NCBI GenBank assembly: GCA_020635255.1
Contig: JACKAC010000001.1
Span: 721,501 to 785,500 of the forward strand
Direction: 5' to 3'
Length of the DNA: 64,000 bases
Origin: Ignavibacteriales bacterium
GTDB lineage: Bacteria > Bacteroidota > Ignavibacteria > Tepidaquicellales > Tepidaquicellaceae
Under the pieces are notes generated by a model. The model was given only the letters and a program-made list of their open reading frames with translations, did no database searches and was not told the origin of the DNA. Shown piece after piece: positions 26,434 through 35,043 of the stretch (positions are counted from its first letter, which is position 1; the number at the start of each line of letters is the position of its first letter). Made by a program: the position numbers and the translations under genes.

Positions 26434-26913
26434 ATGAAAAATCTCGCAATTATAATACTAATGCTGTTTCCACCAGTCCTTTTTTCACAGGAAAAATTTA
26501 CTTTGTTATCTCATTCCGCGAGGGAGGAATACCCGGGTATGCAGGGCGCCCCTGTAACTTTTACGGCGACCTATGTTTTTATCGCAAGAGACGATGATAT
26601 TCTGGTGGAAGCAATTTCCAGAGGGATTCTGGACAGTACCATCGACGACAGGACGCTTAATTACGGCGATACGCTCATTATCAAATACATATCATATTCT
26701 TATTATTCCGAATTTCCCCAATATGAAGTGACTGTAGAAACTCCCCGGTTTACCGAAATTGGGGGTACTACTTTACTCAGGTTTTTCAACTATAATAATG
26801 ACTGGATAAAAAGAGTGGTGTATTTACCGGTCTATTATACCAACGGGCACCGTTTCGAGTTTGACCTTCCTCCCATAAAAGAAGAGGACATAGAGAGGAT
26901 TTACTATCCTTGA
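26434..26913 (+). CDS. Hypothetical secreted protein
   Basis: 159 residues, not recognised. The first 18 residues form a signal peptide (hydrophobic core LAIIILMLF, likely cleavage after LFS). The rest is rich in beta-strand and aromatic residues, with no cysteines and no domain I can name. It has no sorting domain, so a periplasmic location is most likely. It stands alone between the HEPN gene (divergent) and a tRNA on the other strand, and is followed by a hairpin terminator. Confidence 0.7.
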   Translation: MKNLAIIILMLFPPVLFSQEKFTLLSHSAREEYPGMQGAPVTFTATYVFIARDDDILVEAISRGILDSTIDDRTLNYGDTLIIKYISYSYYSEFPQYEVTVETPRFTEIGGTTLLRFFNYNNDWIKRVVYLPVYYTNGHRFEFDLPPIKEEDIERIYYP

Positions 26914-26932
26914 CACATCCAGACATAAAAAG

Positions 26933-26970
26933 GAAAAGCCCGGAAACATTGAGTTTTCAGGCTTTTTCTT
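26933..26970 (+). terminator. Hairpin terminator between the small secreted protein gene and tRNA-Thr
   Basis: GAAAAGCC / GGCTTTTTC stem (26933-26940 and 26960-26968), extended by GAAA/TTTTC inside, ending in T-rich sequence. It can end the plus-strand gene at 26913. Its mirror form may also serve the minus-strand tRNA. Confidence 0.75.
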
Positions 26971-26971
26971 G

Positions 26972-27044
26972 AGCTGGCAGAGGGACTTGAACCCCCGACC
27001 GGCTGATTACAAATCAGCTGCTCTACCAACTGAGCTATGCCAGC
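26972..27044 (-). tRNA. tRNA-Thr (anticodon TGT)
   Basis: Read on the minus strand: acceptor stem GCTGGCA / TGCCAGC, D-arm with AGCTCAGTTGGTAGAGC, anticodon stem CTGAT/ATCAG around TTTGTAA with anticodon TGT, and T-arm GGGGGTTCAAGTCCCTC. CCA is not encoded. Reads Thr ACA codons. Confidence 0.95.
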
Positions 27045-27134
27045 AGTATATGACTATGCAATATAAGTTTTTTCCTAATATCTTTCAATTTAATATTTTA
27101 CAAAATGAAGGGTTCAAAACCTGTATTTTCAAAC

Positions 27135-29636
27135 CTAAGAATTCTTCCTTTTGCGCTGTTTCTTCGGCGCAGTATTGTTGGTTTTCTTGTTTGTTGTAGA
27201 GGTTTTGTTATCATTGTACAGCTTCAGCACCTGCCCGACAAGTATCTTATCATCTTTTAACCCGTTCCACTGCATTAACTGCTGAGTGGTGAGTCCATTA
27301 TCAGATGCGATCCTGGAGAGCATATCACCGCTTTTCACGGTGTAAGTCTGTTTAGTATTCTTATTACTTAGGGTTTTATTGCCCGAAATGGTCAATAGCT
27401 GCCCCACCATTATGACGTCGTCATCAAGACCATTCAAGTCTTTTATATTCTGTACGGTAGTTCCATATTCCTGAGCTATAAGCGTCAGGTTTTCGCCTTC
27501 TTCCACCTTATGCGTAACGGTCTCGTTTTTCTTATTACCGACATTTTTGACCTTTGTATCGGAGTATATGGAAAGTTTCTGATCTACCATTATCATATCC
27601 GATTGTAGGCCATTCCAATCCATAATATCCTGTACGGAGACACCGTATGCATCAGCTATAGTTCCGAGGTAATCACCTTCTTTCACTGTATAAGTCTGTT
27701 TCGCCGATTTATTCTTTGTGGTCGTTTCTTTCTTTGTTTTGGTGTCGGTATTTACGGGAGTATTAACGGGGGTGTTGGTCGTAAAGTCCGGAGTCTTCGT
27801 ATTAGTTTTATTATCAGTCTTGGTTGTAGTGTTGTTCTTAGTAGTATTATTATTCGCAGTATTATTTTTGGTCGTAGTGTTATTCTTCTTGTTAGAAGTT
27901 CCGTTCTTATTGTTTACCTTTTGCCCGAAGAACTCTCTATTCTCATTTGTATTGGTTTGTGAATTTTCTGTTTCCGTTTTCATCGTAGTATTATCAGTCA
28001 GATTCTCTTCGCTTCCGGAATCGTTATTACCCTCAGGTGGAATCTGGTTTTTGTCAAAAACATAAATAGTCAACTGTTGATCTTTCGACGGGAATTTTCC
28101 GTAAGTTATATTATTCCATATACGAATGTCGGTCGGACGCACGGAATAATTTATCGCTACCGTATTTAATTGCTCTTTTTGTTTGAACGTATGCACGATC
28201 TTATTTTTGCCAACGGTATTTATGAGGTTGTTTGGATCGCCGGGCGAATATCCCTGAACTTTGTAAGTGTAACCTACAATCGTTTCAACTGTTCCAAATA
28301 CTTCGTTGCCTGCGAACTCCGGCGTATCGTAACCGTTCTTTTCGAAGTCGCCGGCGTTTCTATAATTCTCCGCGAAAGTATCATAGCTTCCAAGCGGTAT
28401 TCTGAGCTGGTAGCTTGCATCATATAGTGGTGTTTCATCATTTAGCAATTCAGGGTTTAATTCTCTGATAGTCTCGATGTCCGTTCCACACATGTCTGCA
28501 ATTCTCTGCAGAGAGATATTTGCTTTGATGTTCACTCTTTCGAATGAGATCGGGTCTCCATATTCAGGAGTATTAAAGCCAAACTCATCGAGGTTTCTGA
28601 ATACATATGAGAGGGCTAATATATAGGGTACATAGTTCTTAGTTTCTCCGGGGAGATAACCTCTTATAGACCAGAAATCGTGCGAACCTCCTTTTCTTAT
28701 CGCGCTATTTACGCGTCCGGGTCCGGCATTATATGCCGCGAATGCAAGATACCAGTCATCGTAAGTCCTATAGAGGTCTAGCAGGTGTCTTGCCGCCGCG
28801 TCCGTCGATTTTTCAAAATCCCTTCTGTCGTCACGGTACCCATCCTGGTAAAGTCCGTAAGCCATTCCCGTGGAGGGCATGAACTGCCATAGTCCTACCG
28901 CGCCTGCACGGGAAATTATGGTCGGGTTCAATCCCGATTCCTGTACGGACAGGTATATCAATTCTTCGGGAGCATTATAATAGCGGAGTATTTTTCTCAT
29001 GATAGGGAAGTACTTGCCCGATCTGAATACAGTCTTGTCGATGAAGTTTCTTCCTCTTTCGGTATTAGTCCAGAACTCAATGAACTCATCTACAACAGAA
29101 TTACGAACGAGTTCCAACCCGCTTCCGTCCGGCAGTGCTTCAAGGTGAGTATCGCCGGTAACTTCTTTAATTTCCTTTTTATCGTATTTAATAGAGAGCC
29201 TTTGCGCAAACTGAAATACAAGACTTCCCGATTTTATATTGTGCTGTGTCGAAAGATAATCTTCCACGATGCTTGTGGCAAGTTCATTATAATCTTTTCT
29301 CCATGTATAGTATCCCGGCGCTTCGAGAATGTCATCATTGATAGCTTTTAGCCTCTTAAGTGATTCCTCGAATTTTGAGGATGCCATAGGGTCGTTTTCA
29401 GAGTCATTATATTCCAGCGCGGATTTGTACAGTTTAAAGGACTCGTCCAGGTGCACGTAGAGTGTTGTAGAATCCTTTGCTCTCTGGATCAATGATTCAT
29501 CGTCACCACCCGAACAGCTGTAAAGCGCGAATGATAATAAAATTAATAATAAAAGCGGGAGAAAATTTCGAAAAACAGCTTTGGAAGGTAAATTTGCGTA
29601 ACTTGACATAGGCATCAAATTTATATTTAGTTTCAA
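27135..29636 (-). CDS. Membrane-bound lytic transglycosylase (MltD-like) with LysM repeats
   Basis: 833 residues. Cleaves peptidoglycan glycan strands to anhydro-muropeptides. The N-terminal hydrophobic stretch ends in a lipobox-like LYSC (Cys41), so it is probably an outer-membrane lipoprotein. The SLT catalytic domain spans about 205-350, with catalytic Glu in SVQESGLNP, then GLWQFMPST and AAYNAGPGRVN. Two divergent LysM-like segments lie at about 370-415 and 465-515. A long low-complexity Thr/Asn/Lys linker (about 535-640) follows. Three clear LysM domains end the protein, each beginning with a form of YTVKEGD. A hairpin-free gap separates it from the tRNA. Confidence 0.92.
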   Translation of the reverse strand: MKLNINLMPMSSYANLPSKAVFRNFLPLLLLILLSFALYSCSGGDDESLIQRAKDSTTLYVHLDESFKLYKSALEYNDSENDPMASSKFEESLKRLKAINDDILEAPGYYTWRKDYNELATSIVEDYLSTQHNIKSGSLVFQFAQRLSIKYDKKEIKEVTGDTHLEALPDGSGLELVRNSVVDEFIEFWTNTERGRNFIDKTVFRSGKYFPIMRKILRYYNAPEELIYLSVQESGLNPTIISRAGAVGLWQFMPSTGMAYGLYQDGYRDDRRDFEKSTDAAARHLLDLYRTYDDWYLAFAAYNAGPGRVNSAIRKGGSHDFWSIRGYLPGETKNYVPYILALSYVFRNLDEFGFNTPEYGDPISFERVNIKANISLQRIADMCGTDIETIRELNPELLNDETPLYDASYQLRIPLGSYDTFAENYRNAGDFEKNGYDTPEFAGNEVFGTVETIVGYTYKVQGYSPGDPNNLINTVGKNKIVHTFKQKEQLNTVAINYSVRPTDIRIWNNITYGKFPSKDQQLTIYVFDKNQIPPEGNNDSGSEENLTDNTTMKTETENSQTNTNENREFFGQKVNNKNGTSNKKNNTTTKNNTANNNTTKNNTTTKTDNKTNTKTPDFTTNTPVNTPVNTDTKTKKETTTKNKSAKQTYTVKEGDYLGTIADAYGVSVQDIMDWNGLQSDMIMVDQKLSIYSDTKVKNVGNKKNETVTHKVEEGENLTLIAQEYGTTVQNIKDLNGLDDDVIMVGQLLTISGNKTLSNKNTKQTYTVKSGDMLSRIASDNGLTTQQLMQWNGLKDDKILVGQVLKLYNDNKTSTTNKKTNNTAPKKQRKRKNS

Positions 29637-29788
29637 AAAATATAGGTTAATGCGCGCAATATCAAGCTAATTTTAAGTAAAAGCCGGAAGGTATATATAT
29701 TAATAAGACTTACACTTAGAATTGACCCAATGCGCTTACATCTTATACTTCAAAACTAATGAAAATATCCATAAAATTCACATAAAAA

Positions 29789-29819
29789 AACGCCGTCAAA
29801 ATATCGTTTCGACGGCGAT
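29789..29819 (-). terminator. Rho-independent terminator after the small secreted protein gene at 29861
   Basis: Perfect CGCCGTC / GACGGCG stem (29791-29797 and 29811-29817). On the minus strand it is followed by seven T residues. The rest of the roughly 225-base gap between 29636 and 29861 shows no gene. Confidence 0.85.
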
Positions 29820-29860
29820 GATTAAGCAAGAAATTTTCGGTCAATGACCAATTGGGGGTA

Positions 29861-30223
29861 TTACTGTGAATATACTACCTCATATTTGAAAATCTTACCC
29901 GCAAGGTTCTTGTTGGTCCATAGATTTTGCTTATTGAGCTTAGCGAGCGTGTTTTTGTTTAATTGATCGTTGTCGCTTGTTACATCGGTAAATGTTATCT
30001 TACCGTTTTTTTCCACAATTGCGGTAATCGTAACTACACCGTTAAGATCCCTGCCTGAATACACTAACAGAGGTGTTTTTAGTACGTCCTTGATCTCATT
30101 TACCAGCTGGTAATTTAGATCTGATGCGCCTGCTGTAAGTGTCCCATCACCCGCAAACAAATTTTTCCCTTGGAGAACGATAATTGTAAGGAGAATCAAC
30201 AATGAAGCCTTTATCAGTTTCAT
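29861..30223 (-). CDS. Hypothetical small secreted protein, possibly TonB-C-like fold
   Basis: 120 residues with a signal peptide (1-24, cleavage near LFA-GDG). The mature part has GVVTITAIVEKNGKITFTDV followed by a basic helix and a final YEVVYS strand. This order recalls the C-terminal domain of TonB-like proteins, but similarity is weak and the TonB membrane anchor and Pro-rich linker are absent. Its role is unknown. It is divergent from the pseudouridine synthase gene and has its own terminator. Confidence 0.7.
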   Translation of the reverse strand: MKLIKASLLILLTIIVLQGKNLFAGDGTLTAGASDLNYQLVNEIKDVLKTPLLVYSGRDLNGVVTITAIVEKNGKITFTDVTSDNDQLNKNTLAKLNKQNLWTNKNLAGKIFKYEVVYSQ

Positions 30224-30328
30224 TTATATAATACTCCTTTTAATTTATTAACTGTATTTCTCTCTAACTATTTTTCGTATGGGGTATGCAAAAGTTTCAT
30301 TAATTCGCGTAATCTTATAATAAGGCTA

Positions 30329-31336
30329 TTGGAAAGGAATTATAAATTATCCGTACCGGAGATCCACGAAAAGATCCGAATCGACAAGTATATTTCCCGG
30401 TTTATAGAAAAAGCCTCCCGGACGAAGGTCCAAAAGGCAATAAATTTGGGAAATGTCACTGTTAATGGGGATCTCGTAAAGGCTAACTATATCGTAAAGC
30501 CGTTCGATGAGATAGATATCGATCTGCCTGCTTCAGAAAAAATGGATGTGGTCCCGGAAGATATCCCTCTGGATATAGTGTTTGAGGATGAGTATCTGCT
30601 CGTAGTGAATAAACCAGCTGGAATGATCACACATCCGGCTTATAAGAATTATTCCGGTACGCTGGTAAATGCTGTTATGTTTCATGCGCAGAAGCAAAAG
30701 GATTCGCTGTCCAATCTCAATGGCTTCGAGAGAGCGGGTATAGTTCATAGGATCGATAAGGATACATCAGGTCTACTGGTGATTGCTAAAGACGAGGACA
30801 CGCACAGGAAACTCTCCGAGCAATTCTATGTGCACTCTATAGAAAGAGAATATAATGCAATAGTGTGGGGGATACCCAAGGAAAAAAAAGGTACTATAAC
30901 AGGTAAGATAGGACGCGACCCACGCAACCGTCTTCGAATGGCTGTAATACCTGATGATGAAGAGGGGGGACGCCATGCAGTTACACATTATGAAGTGCTG
31001 GAGCAGTTCGAATTCCTTTCACTAGTGAAACTCAACCTGGAAACGGGACGCACACACCAGATCAGAGTTCATCTGGCAAAAATAGGATGTCCTATAATAG
31101 GAGACGAAACTTACGGCGGTATCAGTCCGAAGTCAGTACGGCTTACTACGAAGATGAAAGCAACCGCAAAGAACCTGCTCGAGCTTATTCCGCGACAGGC
31201 GCTCCACGCGAAAATACTGGGCTTTACTCATCCACATACGGGAGAAAGAATGGTGTTCGAGGCTCCACTCCCGGATGATATGAGCGCAGTATTGGACAGA
31301 GTACGCGAGATAGACCGGGCGAGAAAATTAAATTGA
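30329..31336 (+). CDS. rluD: Pseudouridine synthase, RluA/RluD family
   Basis: 335 residues from a TTG start. Isomerises specific uridines in 23S rRNA. An S4 RNA-binding domain (about 13-75: RIDKYISRFIEKASRTKVQKAI) is followed by the catalytic domain with VNKPAGMITHPA and the active-site motif VHRIDKDTSGLLVIAK, which holds the catalytic Asp. RTHQIRVHLAKIGCPIIGDETYG is also family-typical. The presence of S4 and total length fit RluD better than RluA, but the exact uridines cannot be set by sequence alone. Confidence 0.93.
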   Translation: MERNYKLSVPEIHEKIRIDKYISRFIEKASRTKVQKAINLGNVTVNGDLVKANYIVKPFDEIDIDLPASEKMDVVPEDIPLDIVFEDEYLLVVNKPAGMITHPAYKNYSGTLVNAVMFHAQKQKDSLSNLNGFERAGIVHRIDKDTSGLLVIAKDEDTHRKLSEQFYVHSIEREYNAIVWGIPKEKKGTITGKIGRDPRNRLRMAVIPDDEEGGRHAVTHYEVLEQFEFLSLVKLNLETGRTHQIRVHLAKIGCPIIGDETYGGISPKSVRLTTKMKATAKNLLELIPRQALHAKILGFTHPHTGERMVFEAPLPDDMSAVLDRVREIDRARKLN

Positions 31337-31337
31337 A

Positions 31338-31769
31338 TTATAATAAGAAGGGAATCAATGCTTTGGTTTTTCGTTTGTATTCCGCATAATCACCAAACCT
31401 ACCGATTAATATCTTTTCTTCAAATCTAATCTTTATCAGGAGTGTTGCTAAAAGAACCATCCATACAAGTACATTGATCAGAGTAAAGAAGTTGATAACA
31501 AATCCCAAAGTTATTAGAAGGACTCCGGTGTAAATAGGGTGTCTTACGAATCGATACGGTCCCGACGTTATGAGCTTTGGATTTTTGAGTAATTCGGGGA
31601 AGATATTAAACTTGAACCGGAATTCGAGCATTGCCCACAAACCTAGAAGGAAACCTGCTCCAATCAGAACCAATGACACCACCCCATGGGGGAATATCCC
31701 GCCTGCCCGGATCAAGTACAAGGAGCATACCATTTGAATAACTACTATTACGATTGATTTGAAAGACAT
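31338..31769 (-). CDS. Isoprenylcysteine carboxyl methyltransferase-family membrane protein
   Basis: 143 residues with about four membrane helices. The C-terminal half carries GPYRFVRHPIYTGVLL and a FEEKILIGRFGDYAEYKRK segment, the SAM-binding signature of the ICMT/phospholipid methyltransferase family. Bacterial members methylate unknown lipids or small molecules. Its stop lies one base from the stop of the convergent rluD gene. Confidence 0.85.
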   Translation of the reverse strand: MSFKSIVIVVIQMVCSLYLIRAGGIFPHGVVSLVLIGAGFLLGLWAMLEFRFKFNIFPELLKNPKLITSGPYRFVRHPIYTGVLLITLGFVINFFTLINVLVWMVLLATLLIKIRFEEKILIGRFGDYAEYKRKTKALIPFLL

Positions 31770-31789
31770 CGCAGATAAAATATAAATGA

Positions 31790-31823
31790 AAAACCCGGAC
31801 CTATCGGGGATAAGTCCGGGTAT
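31790..31823 (-). terminator. Rho-independent terminator after the T9SS protein gene at 31844
   Basis: Perfect ACCCGGAC / GTCCGGGT stem (31793-31800 and 31814-31821), followed on the minus strand by TTTTCATTT. Confidence 0.85.
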
Positions 31824-31843
31824 ATAATTCGATAAAACAGTGC

Positions 31844-33598
31844 TTATTTAATAAGCGCCATTTTCTTTGTTTCTTTGAAATCTCCGGCTGTCAGTGTATA
31901 GAAGTACATTCCGCTTGCAAGATTAGATGCATTGAAGTCATATTGGAATGATCCTGCTGAAAGCTTTTGATTGTTTACTAATGTAGCTACTTCGCGTCCT
32001 GTTATATCATAAACCTTTAGTGATACCAGTGATGATGTAGAAATATTAAACTGGATCGAGGTTGATGGGTTGAACGGATTCGGGTAGTTTTGCTTTAATG
32101 AAAATCCGTCTGGAATTTCAGATGAAATGTTCTGAATTCCTGATGTTGGGATAATGTCAAAAATCTGGTGTACCACATATGTAGGAGCACCATCACTGAA
32201 GCTCTGGCTTCCAGGTCCTCTTGTAGCCTGGTAGTGTACAAAGAATTCATTTGTGTTTCCGCTAGGTGCAACTGTGGGGTAGAGCTCATCCCAGTCGTCG
32301 GTATTAGTTAGATTTACCGGATCTGACCAGGTCATACCACCGTTATATGACAATGAATAGTAAATATCGTTGAAATTGAATAAGTCCATTGTATCATTTG
32401 GCTGATAACCGGAGAATAAGCAGATCATCGTCCCCGCATCGTTCCATCCGATTGTTGGGTGAGATACTCCGACTACGCCGACTTGAAGATCAACGATCGT
32501 ATTAATACTATCGTCATTTAAGATGCTTCCGAGGTTATTTCTATCAGCAATCACCACAGCGTTACCACTATTAAGAGCAGGTGAAGAGATTACAATCTTT
32601 GAACCTGTTGTAGTTAAGAAACTTCCCGGCGCAAGTGTAGGGAATACTGCATAAACATCATTTGTTCCCGGCTTGTATTCGATATCCATAGAGAGATATG
32701 TCTCAACACTATCTCCTCCAAGTATTGTTCCCCATGGCATGAAAGATGTTGCTGAACTCCATGTTGCACCACCATCTGTAGATGACTTATAGTAATCTTG
32801 CTCAGAACCTGCAAGTGACATCCACCACATTGCGGACATATGGCTTCCACTAGGAGTCGAAGCAAATTGCCATCTTGAGCTAACATCTATTGGGTCAACA
32901 CCTTCTACAACTACCGGAGCAGTTGCGGTAAAAGTGTTGGTTGACATGTCAAACTTCCAAAAGTTTAGGGTATCAGATACTGATCCAGCAATCGCGGCAA
33001 TTCCGCCCATAAGTTCACCGCCGATAGAAGCAGTGAAGTAATCCCTATTGCTATTAGGGTTATTCACAGATGTTATCGATCCTAATCCGAAGAATGCATC
33101 AGTGTATGCACCGCCAGCAGTTGAGCCTGGCCCAGGAGGAGTGTAAAGCCTTCCAGAGAATCCGATACTTCTGCCTAAAGTTCCAATGTAAGGAACAAGG
33201 AACGGATAAGCACTTCTACGTGGGAGTGTTGTCAACGCGAGTGGTGTACCCCACGTAGCACCTTTATCATAACTCACAATATAATATGCAACCCTGGACG
33301 TGGTACCTGTCGGGTCACTCATATCTGCACCAAAATATGCAACGATCATAGTGTCACCGTTCGCCCACATGTTTGCACAGTTTTGTCCATTTGTTACATA
33401 ATCGAAATAACTATCTGTACCAGGAATAACCGTGCCATTTGGATATGTACCTCTTATTTCATTGCCATATACAACCGGTCCGTTCAAAACAAACGTGCCG
33501 TTCTCAATAGCTTTGCTTACCTGGAATTGTCTTTTGTCCTGTGAATAACCAGACACGACTAATCCCAAGAGAAGAAATAAAGTTAAAATTTTCTTCAT
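31844..33598 (-). CDS. Secreted sialidase-like beta-propeller protein with T9SS sorting domain
   Basis: 584 residues. Signal peptide (1-19). The body (about 25-490) has several Asp-box-like repeats such as SYDKGATWGTP, STDGGATWSS and SYNGGMTWSDP, which mark BNR/sialidase-type propellers. Arg/Glu/Tyr residues of a true sialidase active site are not evident, so no enzyme activity is claimed. The C-terminal about 85 residues are a type A T9SS sorting domain (NYPNPFNPSTSIQF). Predicted to be exported to the surface. Single gene with its own terminator. Confidence 0.9.
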   Translation of the reverse strand: MKKILTLFLLLGLVVSGYSQDKRQFQVSKAIENGTFVLNGPVVYGNEIRGTYPNGTVIPGTDSYFDYVTNGQNCANMWANGDTMIVAYFGADMSDPTGTTSRVAYYIVSYDKGATWGTPLALTTLPRRSAYPFLVPYIGTLGRSIGFSGRLYTPPGPGSTAGGAYTDAFFGLGSITSVNNPNSNRDYFTASIGGELMGGIAAIAGSVSDTLNFWKFDMSTNTFTATAPVVVEGVDPIDVSSRWQFASTPSGSHMSAMWWMSLAGSEQDYYKSSTDGGATWSSATSFMPWGTILGGDSVETYLSMDIEYKPGTNDVYAVFPTLAPGSFLTTTGSKIVISSPALNSGNAVVIADRNNLGSILNDDSINTIVDLQVGVVGVSHPTIGWNDAGTMICLFSGYQPNDTMDLFNFNDIYYSLSYNGGMTWSDPVNLTNTDDWDELYPTVAPSGNTNEFFVHYQATRGPGSQSFSDGAPTYVVHQIFDIIPTSGIQNISSEIPDGFSLKQNYPNPFNPSTSIQFNISTSSLVSLKVYDITGREVATLVNNQKLSAGSFQYDFNASNLASGMYFYTLTAGDFKETKKMALIK

Positions 33599-33704
33599 AC
33601 TAAAGATCTCCTTAGATTTAATAATAGGATAATTTTTAAATAACGCTAATTAGAAAAAATATTATGTTCTTATTGCAAAAAAACAATAGATAAAGATAAT
33701 AGGA

Positions 33705-34946
33705 TCAAGTGCGTTCTTCCCAAATAATACATAAATTTATGATTGTTTCAACAGCTTTTTCCATATCCTGTATAGAAACCCATTCTAATTTGGAATGAAA
33801 CGCATGCTCTCCAGCGAACAGATTAGGGCAGGGAAGCCCCATAAATGACAATCTGGAGCCGTCAGTTCCGCCTCTAATTGAGCTTAATTTTGGCGTAACT
33901 CCCGCATTTTTAACAGCTTCTACAGCATATTCTACTATTCTCGGATCCCTGTCAACAATCTCCTTCATATTACGGTAGGATTCTTCTACCTTAAAATCAA
34001 ATGAGGAGCGCCTGTATTTGGAAATTACCTCCTGGGTAATTGTTTTGAGGAAATCCTCTTGTTTTTTCAGTTCTTCTTCACTAAAACTACGAATTATAAA
34101 CTTTAAAGTTGCACGGTCATTTCCTGCCTTTAAGGAAACCGGATGAACAAAACCCTCTCTATTATCGGTTGTTTCCGGCGACATATTGTCTTTAGGGAGT
34201 TTCTCAAGTATTTCGCCCGCAATTTTGATGGCATTCTCCATCTTATTTTTTGCAAATCCCGGGTGAATATTAAATCCTTGTATATCGATGGTAACAGAAT
34301 CAGCCGAAAATGTTTCATTTTCTATTTGCCCAAGTGATTCACCGTCTATTGTATATCCAATGTCCGCACCGAGCCTTTCCATATCAACTTTATCAACACC
34401 TCTTCCAATTTCTTCATCGGGAGTGAAAAGTATTCTGATCTTTCCATGTTTTATCTCCGGGTGAGTAATGAGGTAATTTGCCGCATCCATTATTTCAGCA
34501 ACACCGGCTTTATTGTCTGCGCCAAGAAGTGTGGTTCCATCGGTTGTAATAATGTCGTTTCCAATCTGATCTTTGAGCGCGGGATTTTCTTCTTCCGTAA
34601 TCACCTGTGCCGGATCGTTTTTTAAGACTATATCACCGCCCTGATAATTCTTGTTTATAACCGGGTTGACGTTCTTTCCCGTTACATCAGGAGATGTATC
34701 CATATGAGAACAAAAGCATAATACAGGAACGTTTTTATCGGTATTGGATTCTATCGTAGCATACACATATCCAAATTCATCCATGTCGGCATCGGATATA
34801 CCAATCTCTTTCAACTCTTTTACGAGAACCCGGCCGAGATTTTTTTGTTTTTCCGTAGAGGGGTATGTATTCGAATCGGGATCGGATTGAGTATCTATTT
34901 TTACGTAATTAAGAAACCGGTCTGCGCAGGTAAATTTATAATCCAA
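33705..34946 (-). CDS. pepT: Peptidase T (tripeptide aminopeptidase, M20B)
   Basis: 413 residues from a TTG start. Removes the N-terminal residue of tripeptides; cytoplasmic, two zinc ions. Ligands and catalytic residues sit in CSHMDTSPD, LLGADNKAGVAEI, TPDEEIGRG, TIDGESLG and, near the C-terminus, AGEHAFHSKLEW. GGTDGSRLSFMGLPCPN is the usual substrate-binding region. It is about the normal family length. It lies alone between two unrelated minus-strand genes. Confidence 0.95.
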   Translation of the reverse strand: MDYKFTCADRFLNYVKIDTQSDPDSNTYPSTEKQKNLGRVLVKELKEIGISDADMDEFGYVYATIESNTDKNVPVLCFCSHMDTSPDVTGKNVNPVINKNYQGGDIVLKNDPAQVITEEENPALKDQIGNDIITTDGTTLLGADNKAGVAEIMDAANYLITHPEIKHGKIRILFTPDEEIGRGVDKVDMERLGADIGYTIDGESLGQIENETFSADSVTIDIQGFNIHPGFAKNKMENAIKIAGEILEKLPKDNMSPETTDNREGFVHPVSLKAGNDRATLKFIIRSFSEEELKKQEDFLKTITQEVISKYRRSSFDFKVEESYRNMKEIVDRDPRIVEYAVEAVKNAGVTPKLSSIRGGTDGSRLSFMGLPCPNLFAGEHAFHSKLEWVSIQDMEKAVETIINLCIIWEERT

Positions 34947-35043
34947 TACAATTGAATTTTTTTATATAAGACCAGTAATGTAGCTATAATTTTGGACAAT
35001 TTTGAGGGAAAAATTTCGCATTATGTAAGACCTAAGTCTATCT

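Noticed and set aside
27690..27930. Repetitive sequence that might be a tandem repeat or CRISPR-like array.
   Set aside because: The repetition comes from Thr, Asn and Lys codons in the protein linker, without fixed repeat length or spacers.
27718..28065. Plus-strand Val/Phe/Leu-rich frame that looks like a membrane protein.
   Set aside because: It is the antisense of the Thr/Asn/Lys low-complexity linker of the lytic transglycosylase; its hydrophobicity is an artefact.
32095..32886. Minus-strand frames inside the sialidase-like T9SS gene in another frame.
   Set aside because: The main frame carries a signal peptide and sorting domain; these frames overlap it fully.
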